From contig OU964931.1 of assembly GCA_918807975.1 (NCBI GenBank), forward strand, positions 15,076,251 through 15,140,250: a DNA stretch of 64,000 nucleotides, written 5' to 3'. The position numbers were made by a program, and so were the translations under genes. Positions 1-12,300 of the stretch are shown here, piece after piece. The DNA comes from Aplidium turbinatum. Its lineage: Eukaryota > Chordata > Ascidiacea > Aplousobranchia > Polyclinidae. The notes under the pieces were generated by a model. That model was not told the DNA's origin. It did not search any database and saw only the letters and a program-made list of their open reading frames with translations. Each line of letters starts with the position of its first letter. The first letter of the stretch is position 1.

Positions 1-153
1 TCTTGGACGTGCTGGCTACAAATGGGTGCTCACAACAATCCAAACACTCGCCCATGCACATTTAAATCCTTTAAGTTTTTGGGTTATTCTAGCTAGTGCT
101 ATCGCTTTCGTTCTAGACAAGTCAATGAAGAAAAACAAAATATAATCAAATAC

Positions 154-337
154 GAAATTGTACAACTCCTGACCCTGTATCCCCATCTTTCGGTGGTGAA
201 GTGCAAGTGAAAGAACTTTGCAGAAGTTCATTGAAAACAACAGGGGAAACACTGGACTTTTCCATCACATCAGCAAGGATGTTCAACGCTTTTGCACGAA
301 TCGATGAGCCACAGTCGCTTACAGCCAACACAACTGT
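154..337 (-). CDS. NCAPD3: NCAPD3 exon (last one in window)
   Basis: The acceptor CAG precedes position 337. The exon reads TVVLAVSDCGSSIRAKALN and continues LADVMEKSSVSPVVFNELL, a HEAT-repeat segment matching human residues around SKALSSFAHCLE. The downstream donor is uncertain: GTATTT at 153-148 was chosen, with other GT sites at about 164 and 177. Confidence 0.75.
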
Positions 338-3300
338 CTGCGTATAAGCTGGTTAATAAAACCTTACGACAATGCGAGTGTGAGCAGCTTTCCACTTATA
401 CATTGAAAAGCATAAAACTGTAAAAGAAAAGTTGTGTAATGCAACTACTACAAGTTTTTAAAAAAAAAATCCAGTAGCTTAGTCCTTACAACGTATAGAA
501 AACTAAAAGTCGTTCATTGCAATCACAAAAAACGCAATGCGACTTTAAACTGTCTCAAGTATCACGTTTGTAAGTGTTTGTAGCTGCCAGGTTGCGGGTT
601 GTTTGTAGCAATAGCGGGTTGCTCTATAACTAAATACAAACAGTGATATACTGTAGTAACTAGTAACCATACCTCTAATATAAATTTATGAGTTAAGGAA
701 GTTTTGGCGTCTTCAGACAACCCATCGTCATCAGTGGGGGTCCTTTCAGGTTTCAATAGTAACCGGTTGATGAGGCTTAGAGCTGCTAATCTGTATCCAA
801 TCTGCAAACAAAATTGATAAACTATTCGATAACAACAGATTCAGTTCCACAATTTCCCAGCTTAATCAATATGACAAAATAAAAAAAAACTTCGTTACTT
901 TAACTTTTTATTAAAAATCTTCCCTTGAATTGACCAGTGGTCTAAAAGGATGCGCAGTGCAGTAAATTTAAACAAAAAAAAGTAGAGAGTATCAAACTAA
1001 ATTGATGAATACAAGTTGTTTGTTTGAAGAAAACTTATTTGCATCAATGTGTGACGTTCTCTGCTTTAGTGTGATATTCTCTGTTTTGTTTTCTTTTGAT
1101 CACAATGAATTTAGTTGAATTACCCGAGAATGGTTTGCGAACCTCTTCAACCACGTGATGAAGTCGGCATACCATGCGATTGGCATGATAGCTATAAAGG
1201 TGGAAGCAAATTCGGACACGTGATGGCGATATTCCATTCTTTCTGGACACTAAGAGACCAAAGATAAAATATCATGGTTAATCTTAGGGCAGTGGAGTCG
1301 GAGGGATTTTGGAGTGTCCTAAGTCGGAGTTTTCAAAAAAACACTGACTACGACTTGATACAAAACTATGAACATTGAACAATAAGCTTTTTATTTGCAA
1401 TACACTTTTTCAAAATATTGTTTCTTATTCTTCGCATTGAGCTCTAAAACTTCACAAAAACATAGAAATGTTTGTTCTTGTCAATTTTGTGAAACTGGCC
1501 GTTTCAATTTCGACCACAACTTTTTTTAAATTAAACAAAAAAATAGAAAAAATTAAAAAACCTGTCAACACTAAAGCTGGAGTAGGCTAGTTATAAATCG
1601 AGTAGTCGTATATTTTTCCCTCGACTCCACAGCCCTGGTTAATCTGCACCTTAAGTAGAATAATGTGGTGTTAGAGTGTCGTTTTTTTATTATTTTAAAA
1701 CAACGATACTCTCACTCCAACACCACTTATCATTGCACATGACTAGAACTGTGTTCTGAAAAGTTTTGAAAAACTGCTACTGTATTACTAAAGCGAACCC
1801 GCAGCATTAGGCTGAAACAGATCGTTCTATTTTACACTTGTGAAATCTGTATAAATCTTTGTTTTAGAGCAAATATTCAACTCGTTTTATAAAAATAAAA
1901 TTTTATTTAAAAAGAGCGTTGAATGACGTTTTAATTACCTGTGCTATAATGTTCTGCATCAGCACACGTGAGGAATGCGCCACAGAAGATCCGTGTTTCT
2001 GGTAGACTGCTGCAACTAATTCCATCGCTGCTTCTGCTCGTCGCACGGCAGCCCTGGGTAAGCTTGGACCACAGGTGCTTGCGTGACGCATGGTGATGGT
2101 TGTCATGAGCAGCCGGAAAACTAACATTGAAAGCTGAGGTAACAAGCAATCCTTGTTTAGTTTCAAAATTCGATGCTATTCACTATTCAGTATCAAACAT
2201 CAAGTAACATTGATGGTCCATCAAAAATTGGATTATTGATGAAGTTTTGAGTCTTTCCACAGTATCGAAAAAGCACTGCTAGCCAATCATGCGACACACA
2301 TCGCTTCTAGTTTCGGCAATTAAAATCCTCCAAATCAAATACATCTGACGTCATAAACTGGTATGATTTCAATTGTCTTTCTCTACTAAGCTGCTGTTGA
2401 AAACATGAAAGTTTCTTAAATCCAATGTTCTGTATGAAACCATTTAACTAAGGTACAAACAGATTAACCGAGTCGGAGATACGTTTCGTAAACGTGAAAA
2501 ATAAATTGATTCTGATGAAACTTTTTCGTAAATACACGCACTGGTCTTGCTGTTTCCAAAGAAATACATACCTCTTCCACTTTCCCATGTTTTAAGTTGA
2601 CCATCAATTGTAAGGCGCGTAGTGCCAACTGATTGGGCTTTGCGATCCCTTCCAAATCACTAATATACATTATACAACCATAAACACAATTACTATTAAA
2701 GTTTAACTTTAAGCAGTTTTTCAGTTTCTTTTGAATACATCTTGAGGAGTCCAACTGGAGTGTACTTAATAGCTCTGAATGGATGGGAAAAAAAATGATG
2801 TTTCAGACGGCGATGCTCAAAAACTCCGGGAGCCGGAAATTTTTGAACAGATACCAAAGCTCTGACTACAACAGTACACAAGTGTACTTTTATTCAAACC
2901 CAAGACCAGTTTTCTTTGCTTTTCATATCTTTATCCTGCATTGCGGGAAAGCGGACTTGAGCGCTATGCATCGGTGTACGCCTTCCGACGTACACCTGAC
3001 CCACGCTGCAGCCGACGGCAATGTCTGTTTCCTGTTGTCTACTCTACTTATGACTTAAATTTAGTTCTAACATCCACAACTATAAACACAAAATGATTTG
3101 ACACATTGAAAGCTTTCGCAGCTACGGCCATGTCACACAATACTTCAAACATTAAAGTGCATTGCAGATACAAAATACAGTCCACTTGTCTCAGTTGTCT
3201 GGACACAGTACCTTTCTGTTGACTCTGTGATTTTTTCACAAGGCCTATGGTTCGCTGAAAACGATTTCACCAACAAGACCAGAGCCTAAAAAAACAAGTA

Positions 3301-6300
3301 ATTTTAGTTCATTTGGTTATAGGTGGGATGACGCAGACGACAGGACGTCCGTTTTTTAATTAAAGGTCATGATTTAGCTGCCAGCTTTAAGCTAGTCCTT
3401 TAAACACCTCTTTCCAGGGTGAACAGAGCAGAGATGTACGTATACGCCGTAAATTCTACGCCGCAAGTATGCGGCGTAGACTTTTGTTTGCGCTAACGCT
3501 TGCGGCCACATTTTTTTGGATAGTTTGCGCTTGTGGCTACGCCGTAAAGTTTTCGCGGTTTTTAGCGCTTAGCGTCAACGCATACTTTTTATGTATTTTT
3601 TTCTCTATAACACGCCAATACCTTCCAGCGCTGCAGTTGAAAGAATGTTTTCAATGGGCAAAGACATATTGGAACCAAAACACAGCAAAATCTCAGATAA
3701 ACACTTTCAGATGCTTGTGTTTCTTCGTGGAAATTCAAAATAAAACTTGTTTGTTTCGAGTGGTTTATACCGTGTGAATGTTTGGCACCTAGCAAACAAA
3801 ATTGGTTTACGCTAGTGTATGCGCTGACGTTGACGCCGCCAACTTTTTTTACAAGTTGCGTTGACGCATACGGCGTATGTTTTTTCGGACGTTTGCGTTT
3901 ACGCTGACGGCGTCAATATTTTTTGTATGCGCGTACATCACTGGAACAGAGTAGTCTACAGAAAGGAACTGACCATTTCATTCTACTTTCGTAAGATCGC
4001 TTTATATCATGAGAACTCAATTTCTCATTACCCGATGCTTAGTACCAACCATAGTAACAACTCACAATGGCGTCAACTATTTCTTTGTCATTTGAGTTAA
4101 ATACAATAACCAGTCTTCCCCCACAAAATTAATTTCCTAACCTCAACAGTTCGTTTAATCTCATTTGGTCGGCTCTTCAAAGAATAGGTTGAAAGCAATC
4201 GGCAAAAATCTTTCAAGACTCCATTGAAAGTATTTACTAACGAAACTTGCTGGTCAGTTGTGAGAATGGTTTCTCCATCCTCATGATCCTAAACATTCAC
4301 ACAACAAAATATTAATTAATCAATGCATGAAGCATGAAAAGCGTGAATAAAGAGAGTTTAGAAAGACCTTCATTTTAATTGATACAAATAGATTGAGCAA
4401 CAGTGTACACTGTACAATAGGGTGGGTCAAAAAAAACTTTTTCTTCCAAAACATGGCGGCAACTCCCTTAGATTATGAGGTGGACCTAGAAACTCCCCAC
4501 AAAAAATTTTGAGCAGATTGGTTCAAGTATTCGCCAAGCAATGGCCCTTTGAAATTTTCAGTATACTGTAGGCCATATGCGAAAATGTAAGGTAAAAAAA
4601 ATATTTTTTTGGGTTTTTAAGTGATTTTTTTATCTCTATGCCATTGCTATCATCTAAAATAATCATTTCTGACTGAAATCACCACATATTTAGTATCAAT
4701 CGATGTTTAAAAGATACAAGAAAAGTTTAATTTGATCAAAAATAGTAGCAATATTATAACTATTTTTGTAAGGGCAATCTTAGTTGAAAGCCTGAACACC
4801 GCGTCAAGGTATCACCCATCATCCAGGTTTCTCTTATTTGCTGTTAGATCAGGCAAACGAAACTGGACTAAACTCCCAATACGTCAATAATTACATCTTG
4901 GAGGATGACAATGTGGCTTTTTTGAAATCTGGATAATCCCGCCTTGCCCTTTCTACGCAATGAAGAATTACATTTCTTTCTTCTGCATCATGGGTTAAAA
5001 TCCCTTTGTACTCTTCTATAATTCTCACTTCTCGGTCTGCCACATCATTTACAACTTTGATACTCTTTATCACTTTTTCCAATCTTATATAATTCTGAAA
5101 CTCCGGTCATCTTTCTACTGCATACTTCAAGAAACCAAATGTCTCCCATACTGAATTGCAGCCTATGAAACAATAAAGCAGATCTTGCACCAACAAATTC
5201 ATGCAATTTTGTGTCTACAGAGACCGAAGAAAACACTGGCTTTTGTGTAGCCAAATGAACATCATGATTTTTTTGGTAGTTGTGTGGATGTCAACACCTA
5301 TTTACGCATTGAAGATTCTGTTGTTGCAAAACCAACTAGACTTGGAGCCACACATTTTGCAAAGTCTTCCACAATTCTGAAAATTTGTTGCTATTTTTTT
5401 ATACTCCTTATTGGTTCCAGTGACCCATGGCTTCTGAAGCGGCTGTCAATGATTTATCGTTTTATAAGAAAATGGTTGAGTATACCTTTGTAACTGAATT
5501 TTCAGGAATTGCAAATGTTGCCGAACAAGCCTTCACGTGCCACATGTGGTATTTGACAGACAGGGTTGTCGGTATTTTACCCAACCCAAAAAAACCCGGG
5601 TGGGTTTTATTCAAAAAAATCACTTAAAAAAACCAAAAAAATAAATAAAAAACCCAGAGCATCATATTTGTCCAATTTTTATCAGAAAATTGAAAAAATG
5701 AACTAAAGTACTACAAGGTACTTAAAACAAACTTCAAATTAGGACTTAAGGATGTGATTGTGAAGGAAATTTCCAAGGATAAATTGAAAACACAGTGGAT
5801 ATTTCTGTACACAAAAATCAAGTAATGCCACTTTGTACACTAAAACTCATTTATGCAAGAAGGCCTCATAGTTAAACAGCCCTAGTGCATTATTTTATTG
5901 AGTTATGCCAGCATGTACTGTGAGTGAGAGGCACTTCATTGGTAAAAAGTAGTATTTGAGGTGAAATAAGCATGAATCTACCTTTTTTGCATCTTTTTTA
6001 AATAAAACCAAAAAAGCCGCGTTTTTTTAAAAAAAAACCATGCGGGTTGGGCTTTTTTTTAAAAACCCGGGTTTTTCTTAATGTTAATGACAAGAAGAGC
6101 TGGTACCATTCGCTTCATGTTCACATCAGCTTTCCACAGAAGATAAAGAAATCATACGCGCCGACTTCCGGGGGGGGCCGGGGAGCGGTGCCCCCCGTAA
6201 ATTTATGGTTGAGGGGCAACAAAAATGGTTATTACAAGTGGTGTTTCGAAGATAAAACACTTTGCTAAAGAGATTTAGATAATTTAAACGGACTTAAAGA

Positions 6301-9300
6301 ATGCCAAAAGCAAAAAAACAGCCTACTTTGCTCTTTCCAGCAAAACAGCAGCTGATCGCATGGCTTTCTCATACGGTATGGAAATTTCAAAGTAGATCGT
6401 AGAGTAACATACGCTGCTGGAATAGTCACGTAACTATTCATTGCAATATTAAGTAAACCAGCTAAATTAGACGCGCTATTTTCAACAAGGTCTTCCCGCT
6501 GTGAGACGATTACGATTCAACAGAACGCATTGTTTTCTTCGCAATGTGTGAGAATTAAATCGAAAACCGATAAAAGAAAAGGTGTTTAATGGTCTTGGTC
6601 GCATATATTGCCTGCATTAACGACGTCTCTTACCGCTATTATCACCTAGCCAACCTGACATCATTGTTTTATGCGGCCGCTAAGGTTTGCCATCGACTTT
6701 AACGATCATGGAATGTTACGTAATAAGAACGATTACAACCTTCACGCAATAATTAAAATATGATCTCTTAAAACAGCTCTTTCTGCTGTTTTGTCTCGTG
6801 AGCTTTGCGTATTGCTCAACAAATGTATAAAGTTTAGAATTGACAAGAAATCTTTAAATTTGAAAATTAAGTTTGAATCACTGCAAATAAACGTATTCGA
6901 AACTTTTACTGAGGCCGACGCGATTTCACACTCCGTAATCTACGTCGACAATGATTTTAAGTGCGTTCAGTTTGAAAACTGCCGAGCTGGAGACAACAGC
7001 TTGTCCTGTGTTAGTTGAACTTGTCTTTTTGAGGTGAAAATCACTTGTGAACATCTCGACCTATACTCGAGTATAGCCTACTGTATTCAATAAAAGACTA
7101 TAAAGACTTTCGATAAAAAACAGAAGAGAAAACACTTCGCCGTTGTTAACGCTTTGAAGGTAGGTAATTAGCAAAACGAGGTTAATAAAACTGATAGCGG
7201 GTTTTCACTCTGCTTGAGATCATGATTTTTTGCGTTTTATTTCGATAACTTCACTGTCTTGATCGTTGTTATTCACTCGCACGAAAAGGAAATGAATCGA
7301 CTTGTTTTCCAACTGTTCCAATTATGAGCTAACAATATGAAAATTTTTACGACTAGGCGTTTTACATGCGTAAAACTAATCGTTTCAAGCAGCTGTTCTA
7401 ATAAATTCGGTTAGCGACCTAGGTGTCAATATAAACAAGACACTAAGCTTAATCAAAGACTATTTTAATTGAGCAAAAATAGCGTTATAGTTATGACGTC
7501 ATCACCTTTCTCGCCCCCCAAGGTTTTTTGAAAAGTCGGCGCCTATGAAAGAAATACTTGCATAATGCTTACAAGCTGCATCACAACTACCAAAAAAATC
7601 ATGGTGTTTATTTGGCTCCACAAAAGCCAGTGTTTCCTTCGGCCTCTGTAGACACAAAATTGCATGAATTTGTTGGTGCAAGATCTGCTTTATTGTTTCA
7701 TAGGCTGCAATTCAGTATGGGAGACATTGGTTTCTTGAAGTATGCAGTAAAAAGATGGCCGGAGTTTCAGAATTATAAAAGATTGGAAAAAGTGATAAAG
7801 AGTATCAAAGTTGTAAACGATGTGGCAGACTGAGAAGTGAGAATTATGGCAGAGTACAAAGGGATTTTAACCCATGATGCAGAAGAAAGAAATGTAATTC
7901 TTCATTGCGTAGAAAGGGCAAGACGAGATTATCCAGATTTCAAAAAAGCCACATTGTCATCCTCCAAGATGTAATTATTGACGTATTGGGAGTTTAGTCC
8001 AGTTTCGTTTGCCTGATCTAACAGCAAATAAGAGAAACCTGGATGATGGGCGACACCTTGACGCGGTGTTCAGGCTTTCAACTAAGATTGCCCTTACAAA
8101 AATAGACATAATATTGCTACTATTTTTGATCAAATTAAACTTTTCTTGTATCTTTTAAACATTGATTGATACTAGATATGTGGTGATTTCAGTCAAAAAT
8201 GATTATTTTAGATGATAGCAAGGGCATAGAGATAAAAAAAATCACTTGAAAAACCCCCCAAAAAAAATTTTTTTTTTTACTATATACGTTTTCCCATATG
8301 GTCTTTGCTTGGCGAATACTTGAACAAACCTGCTCACATTTTTTTTGGGGAGTTTCTAGGACCAACCTTATAATCTGAAGGGTTTGCCGCCATGTTTTGG
8401 AAAAAAAAGTTTTTATTGACTCACCCTAGTGTACAGGAATACAAATACATCTGTAGCCTACTCATTAATCTATTCACAAACAGTGGCATAGCCAGAAAAA
8501 AATTTTGGGGGGGGCCAAATATTTGATGAATTGAAGAGAACGACAAAATGTTTGATTTAAGACATCGCCACCTCATGTGCAGTGGCGCATCCTGGTGGGT
8601 TAAGCAAGGGAAGCAATAAAGCTGGTGGGGGTTAGAGCGTGCCGAAGGCACGCGTATTCTAGGGGGGTCCGGGGGCATGTTCCCCCGGAAAATTTTTGCA
8701 AAATTACACTTAAATAATGGATTATAACGCTTTCTGGAAACACTTTCAGGGTAATATTTGTATGAAACTTATTAGCAGATAAACAGCTATTAACTTATTA
8801 AAGGTAGCTCTTATCTACACACAAACGGGCAAAAACTGCGGCTAAAATTAGAGAACACAAAAAACTCAGCTACACAAAAACCCTACAGAGTAAGCGATTC
8901 TGAAATTGCTTCCACAGATTAGTTAAAAGAAGCGTAAATCGCGTAAACTTTGCGCGATTTACGATTTGAAACATTTATTGGTGTCTTTCTGTGTGTCTAA
9001 AACAAGTCCTGGGGGGTGTTAATAGCCAGATGTCTTGGAAAACAATATAAATTTATACAAATTATATTATATTTTCAACAAAGGGTTCAACTTCGGAATC
9101 CAAACTTTGAAAATTTGGGGGGGCATGGACCCCTTCGCCCCCCCTGGCTACGCCTATGTTCACAAATAAGCCGAGTGTAAATCGATTTGATTGACATACT
9201 GTACAGCTCTACAGCAAAAATCTACTGCTAAATTACTCCAATGTTTGAGATAAAAAAAGGGTTATACCATTTTGGTTGCTTTTCTGGTTGAAAGCACAAA

Positions 9301-12300
9301 AGCTATACTGAGATAACCTCACGATGAAATATTGACACTTAAGACAAAATGAAATCTTCTAAAAAGTTGTGTCCGATTTTATTGTTAAGCAACCTGCCTG
9401 ATCTTGGGATTTTGCTTTCTTTTCTTTGCTTTTTGTATTTTGAGTGGCAATCATTTCAAAAGTGGCCAATGACTTTTCATAGATGCTTGAATGATAAAAT
9501 TGGCTTCCATCGCTTCCTAAGAAAGTTTATGTACGAAGAATCAGGCAGGTAAACAACAAAAGCAGACTCACAAGATTACTTTAAAATTACACTAAGCATA
9601 TAAAGGTATGAAGGTACGTATTTAGATCGGCCTGCTACTACTGTATTCGAAGAAACTCGAATTCGGAGACAGCCTTTTTCGGAGATTTCTAAGTCTCACA
9701 GCGGAATCAAGTTATTAAAAGGAATTAGCTTATAATAGAAGTTAAGTCTAAGCGAAAACGTCTAAACTAAAGTTGCTAAATATGCTAGATATCGCAATAG
9801 CTTATACCGACAGGATATCCGCTAATTTACATCTACCTCACTGAAACGATTCAACTTTTTTGTTTGCATGGGTATGGGAAGGTAAACACAAAAACCGCCT
9901 ACCTAAATGACCCCATCTAAATAAACACAAGTTGGATTTAGAAAACCACCGAATCTGTTTTCTTTGAAAAAGTCTGTCTCCAAATTCTGTATTTAGATGG
10001 TAGCACTAGCCATTTTAAAGCTTTTAATGAGATTTTTACTCACAAAACATCACATAATTAAATGATTTTTAATTAATATTTTAAATTCTAATACTAAAAT
10101 ATTTTTTTAGTTTTTTAACATTGCCGAGAGCACTATGTATGGTTAATTCGGGTCTGCTACTATTCGGCGAGTCCAATTCGGCTAGTCCGATTTGGCAAGT
10201 GGCCTATTCGACGAGAGCCCTTTTCGGCGAGTTCCCTATTCAGCAATTTTTCAAAATTTTTTTTTTAATTATTGGGTACCGTAGCCTAATTATCATTGCC
10301 GCTTTTACATCGTTTTAACGTCGCTAAACGTTCAAATAACCCCCTAACCCTTAACCTCCTAACCCCTTAACCTCCTAACCCCTTAACCCCCATAATCCTT
10401 AACCCCCTAACCCTTAACCTCCTAACCTAGGGGTTCCCAACCTTTTTACGATCTCGTACCACTTTGACGCACTGTACTGCCAAGCGTACCACTTCTTGCA
10501 TAACAACTAATTTGATCGAATCATATTTTATTAAGAAGAATAATATTGGCGTACTAAAATAACACTATAAAAGCACTACAACTAAATTTAATGACATTTT
10601 TGTTTACTGTCCACCAATTGGTTGATGCGCGGTGTAAATTTGCTAACAGTGCATCGAAAGTCATTGGCGGACGGCGAAATTTTTTTTCCCACAAGATTTC
10701 TGTCTCATTTGCATATTTTGGTAAAAGTTTGTATTAAAACCGTGTGAATGCAACATTTTCTTGTTGGCATGGTTGGTTCAGTGGTTTCACCCTCTGCCTA
10801 GTGTTCGTGAAAACGAGGGTTCGACGCCCGTCGAAGTCAAACTTTTTTTTTCTTTAAATTAAATTTTGCGGTGTACAAGAGCTTTTCAAAAAAAGTAGGG
10901 TTAGGGAAAGCTTATATTTTATTATGATTGCAGAATTTCATTGGCAAATAGTTATTTCGCAATCTGAATCAACCAATCTCTCAAAACACTTTGGGAAAAT
11001 CTTACTTTTAGAGTGACTAGAATCAATGAGACAGAAAGCTTGTGGGAAAAAAATTTCGCTGGCGGGCGCACCTAGTCGGTTTGGATTTTTTGACTTGATG
11101 TTCATCATGACTGAAAATCCCAGCTTGCATTCCCGTGTGGAAGAGAAAATCAGTAGCTGTGGAACAGCATGGGAAGCTAGCGTTGAATATGAAGAGGCCA
11201 TATTGTCACTGAGCCAGAAGTTTGTTGGTTAACATTCCTTGTTACTGTTATTGATAGGCTTCGGGAATTTATTTTTTGTAAACAAAACCAGATAAACAAA
11301 ATATGAAGCTGCAAATCCAAGTTTTTGTGAAAAAACGGAAGCTACCTGCGTACCACCTAAAATGACTTCACGTACCACTAGTGGTACACGTACCACAGGT
11401 TGGGAACCCTTGTCCTAACCCTTAACCCTCTAACCCTTAATCCCCTAACCCTTAACCCCCTAACTCCAACCCTAACTCTTAACCCCCTAACTCCAACCCT
11501 AACCTCTAACCCCAACCCCTAAAACGACAATGATAATTAGGCTACGATGCCCAATAATTTTAAAAAAAATTCAAAAAATTGCCAAATAGGGAACTCGCCG
11601 AAAAGGGCTCTCGCTGAATAGGGCACTCGCCGAATCGGACTAGCCGAATTGGACTCGCCGAAACGGGCCATTCCGGGTTAATTCATGTTAAATCATTATA
11701 AAAAATACTTTACCTGGTTGTGTAAGAAAAACAAAATACAATTGAGCAGCAAGCAACGCTCTTTCTTTCTCACTGAACGTGGAAGCCAACAATAAACCAT
11801 TGCTTAAAACATAGTACACCCACACTTGAATGGCTTTGCAACTAACTCCTTCATCTGTGATCAGATTCCATACATTCTAAAAACATAGCCTCAACGAATG
11901 ATGATATTTTTCAAGAGCATGTAAAATCCAGGACATTTCAAACACTTTCTTTGTGAATCGAAGTTTGCTTCAACTTTTCATCTTTGCAATGACAAAATCA
12001 CATTTAGAATAGAGAGTAATCAATAGGGTGTGACAGCCGCTCCGACCTTTTTAGAATTTGCCTACCTTTTTTTTGGTGGTGAGGTTTTACCTGTATAAGA
12101 TTCCTGTAAAGTTTCAAAAAAATTGGTCAAGGTTTAGAGGTGGCCCGTGGCCACTAAAGTTTTTGGGGGGTGCGCGATGTATTTTTAGGGGTGCTTTTGC
12201 TATATCTCGGCTCCTAGACATGATAGAAGGTCGTTCTATAGCTCAATCGATGCAGAATAAGCAAATTTGTATTAGACTTGTGAAGAAACTATTTGCCTAA

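Larger units (their letters stand above)
4418..8428 (+). mobile_element. Palindromic 8-bp-TSD element with transposase remnant
   Basis: Terminal repeats begin TAGGGTGGGTCAAAAAAAAC; the flanks CTGTACAA and GTGTACAG are a decayed 8-bp TSD (6 of 8). The last ~870 bp of each end are inverted copies, each with the transposase C-terminus pointing outward (minus 4891-5250, plus 7558-7975). The plus-strand transposase also has an upstream piece at 5427-5560 (AAVNDLSFYKKMVEYTF, CHMWYLTD). Motifs KVVNDVAD and LHCVERARRDYP correspond to NDIAERGV and a basic tail seen in a transposase type common in insects and Hydra. The coding region is split by inserts at about 5575-6070 and 6153-7547, and the right copy has an in-frame stop after VVNDVAD. 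Confidence 0.82.
10150..11675. mobile_element. Fold-back element, 9-bp TSD, telomere-like core (family X)
   Basis: The outer ends are GGGTCTGCTACTATTCGGCG and, inverted, CGGAATGGCCCGTTTCGGCG. A perfect 9-bp TSD, GGTTAATTC, flanks it (10141-10149, 11676-11684). Inside each arm is an array of CCCTAACCCTTAACC-like repeats (about 10340-10427 and 11413-11520). A hAT-type element (10428-11412) is inserted in the array. A second copy is at 53844-54332 and a lone end lies at about 16445-16530. Confidence 0.85.

Noticed and set aside
2783-3058. 91-codon plus-strand frame
   Set aside because: It runs through NCAPD3 introns opposite to the gene, and I recognise no protein family in it.
3048-3239. Long open version of the 3212-3254 exon
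   Set aside because: The frame stays open past the donor GTACTG, but only the short exon fits the phases and the protein length of NCAPD3.
10340-10427. True interstitial telomere
   Set aside because: The CCCTAA-like repeats are bounded by the inverted arms and 9-bp TSD of a mobile element and are irregular, so they belong to the element.
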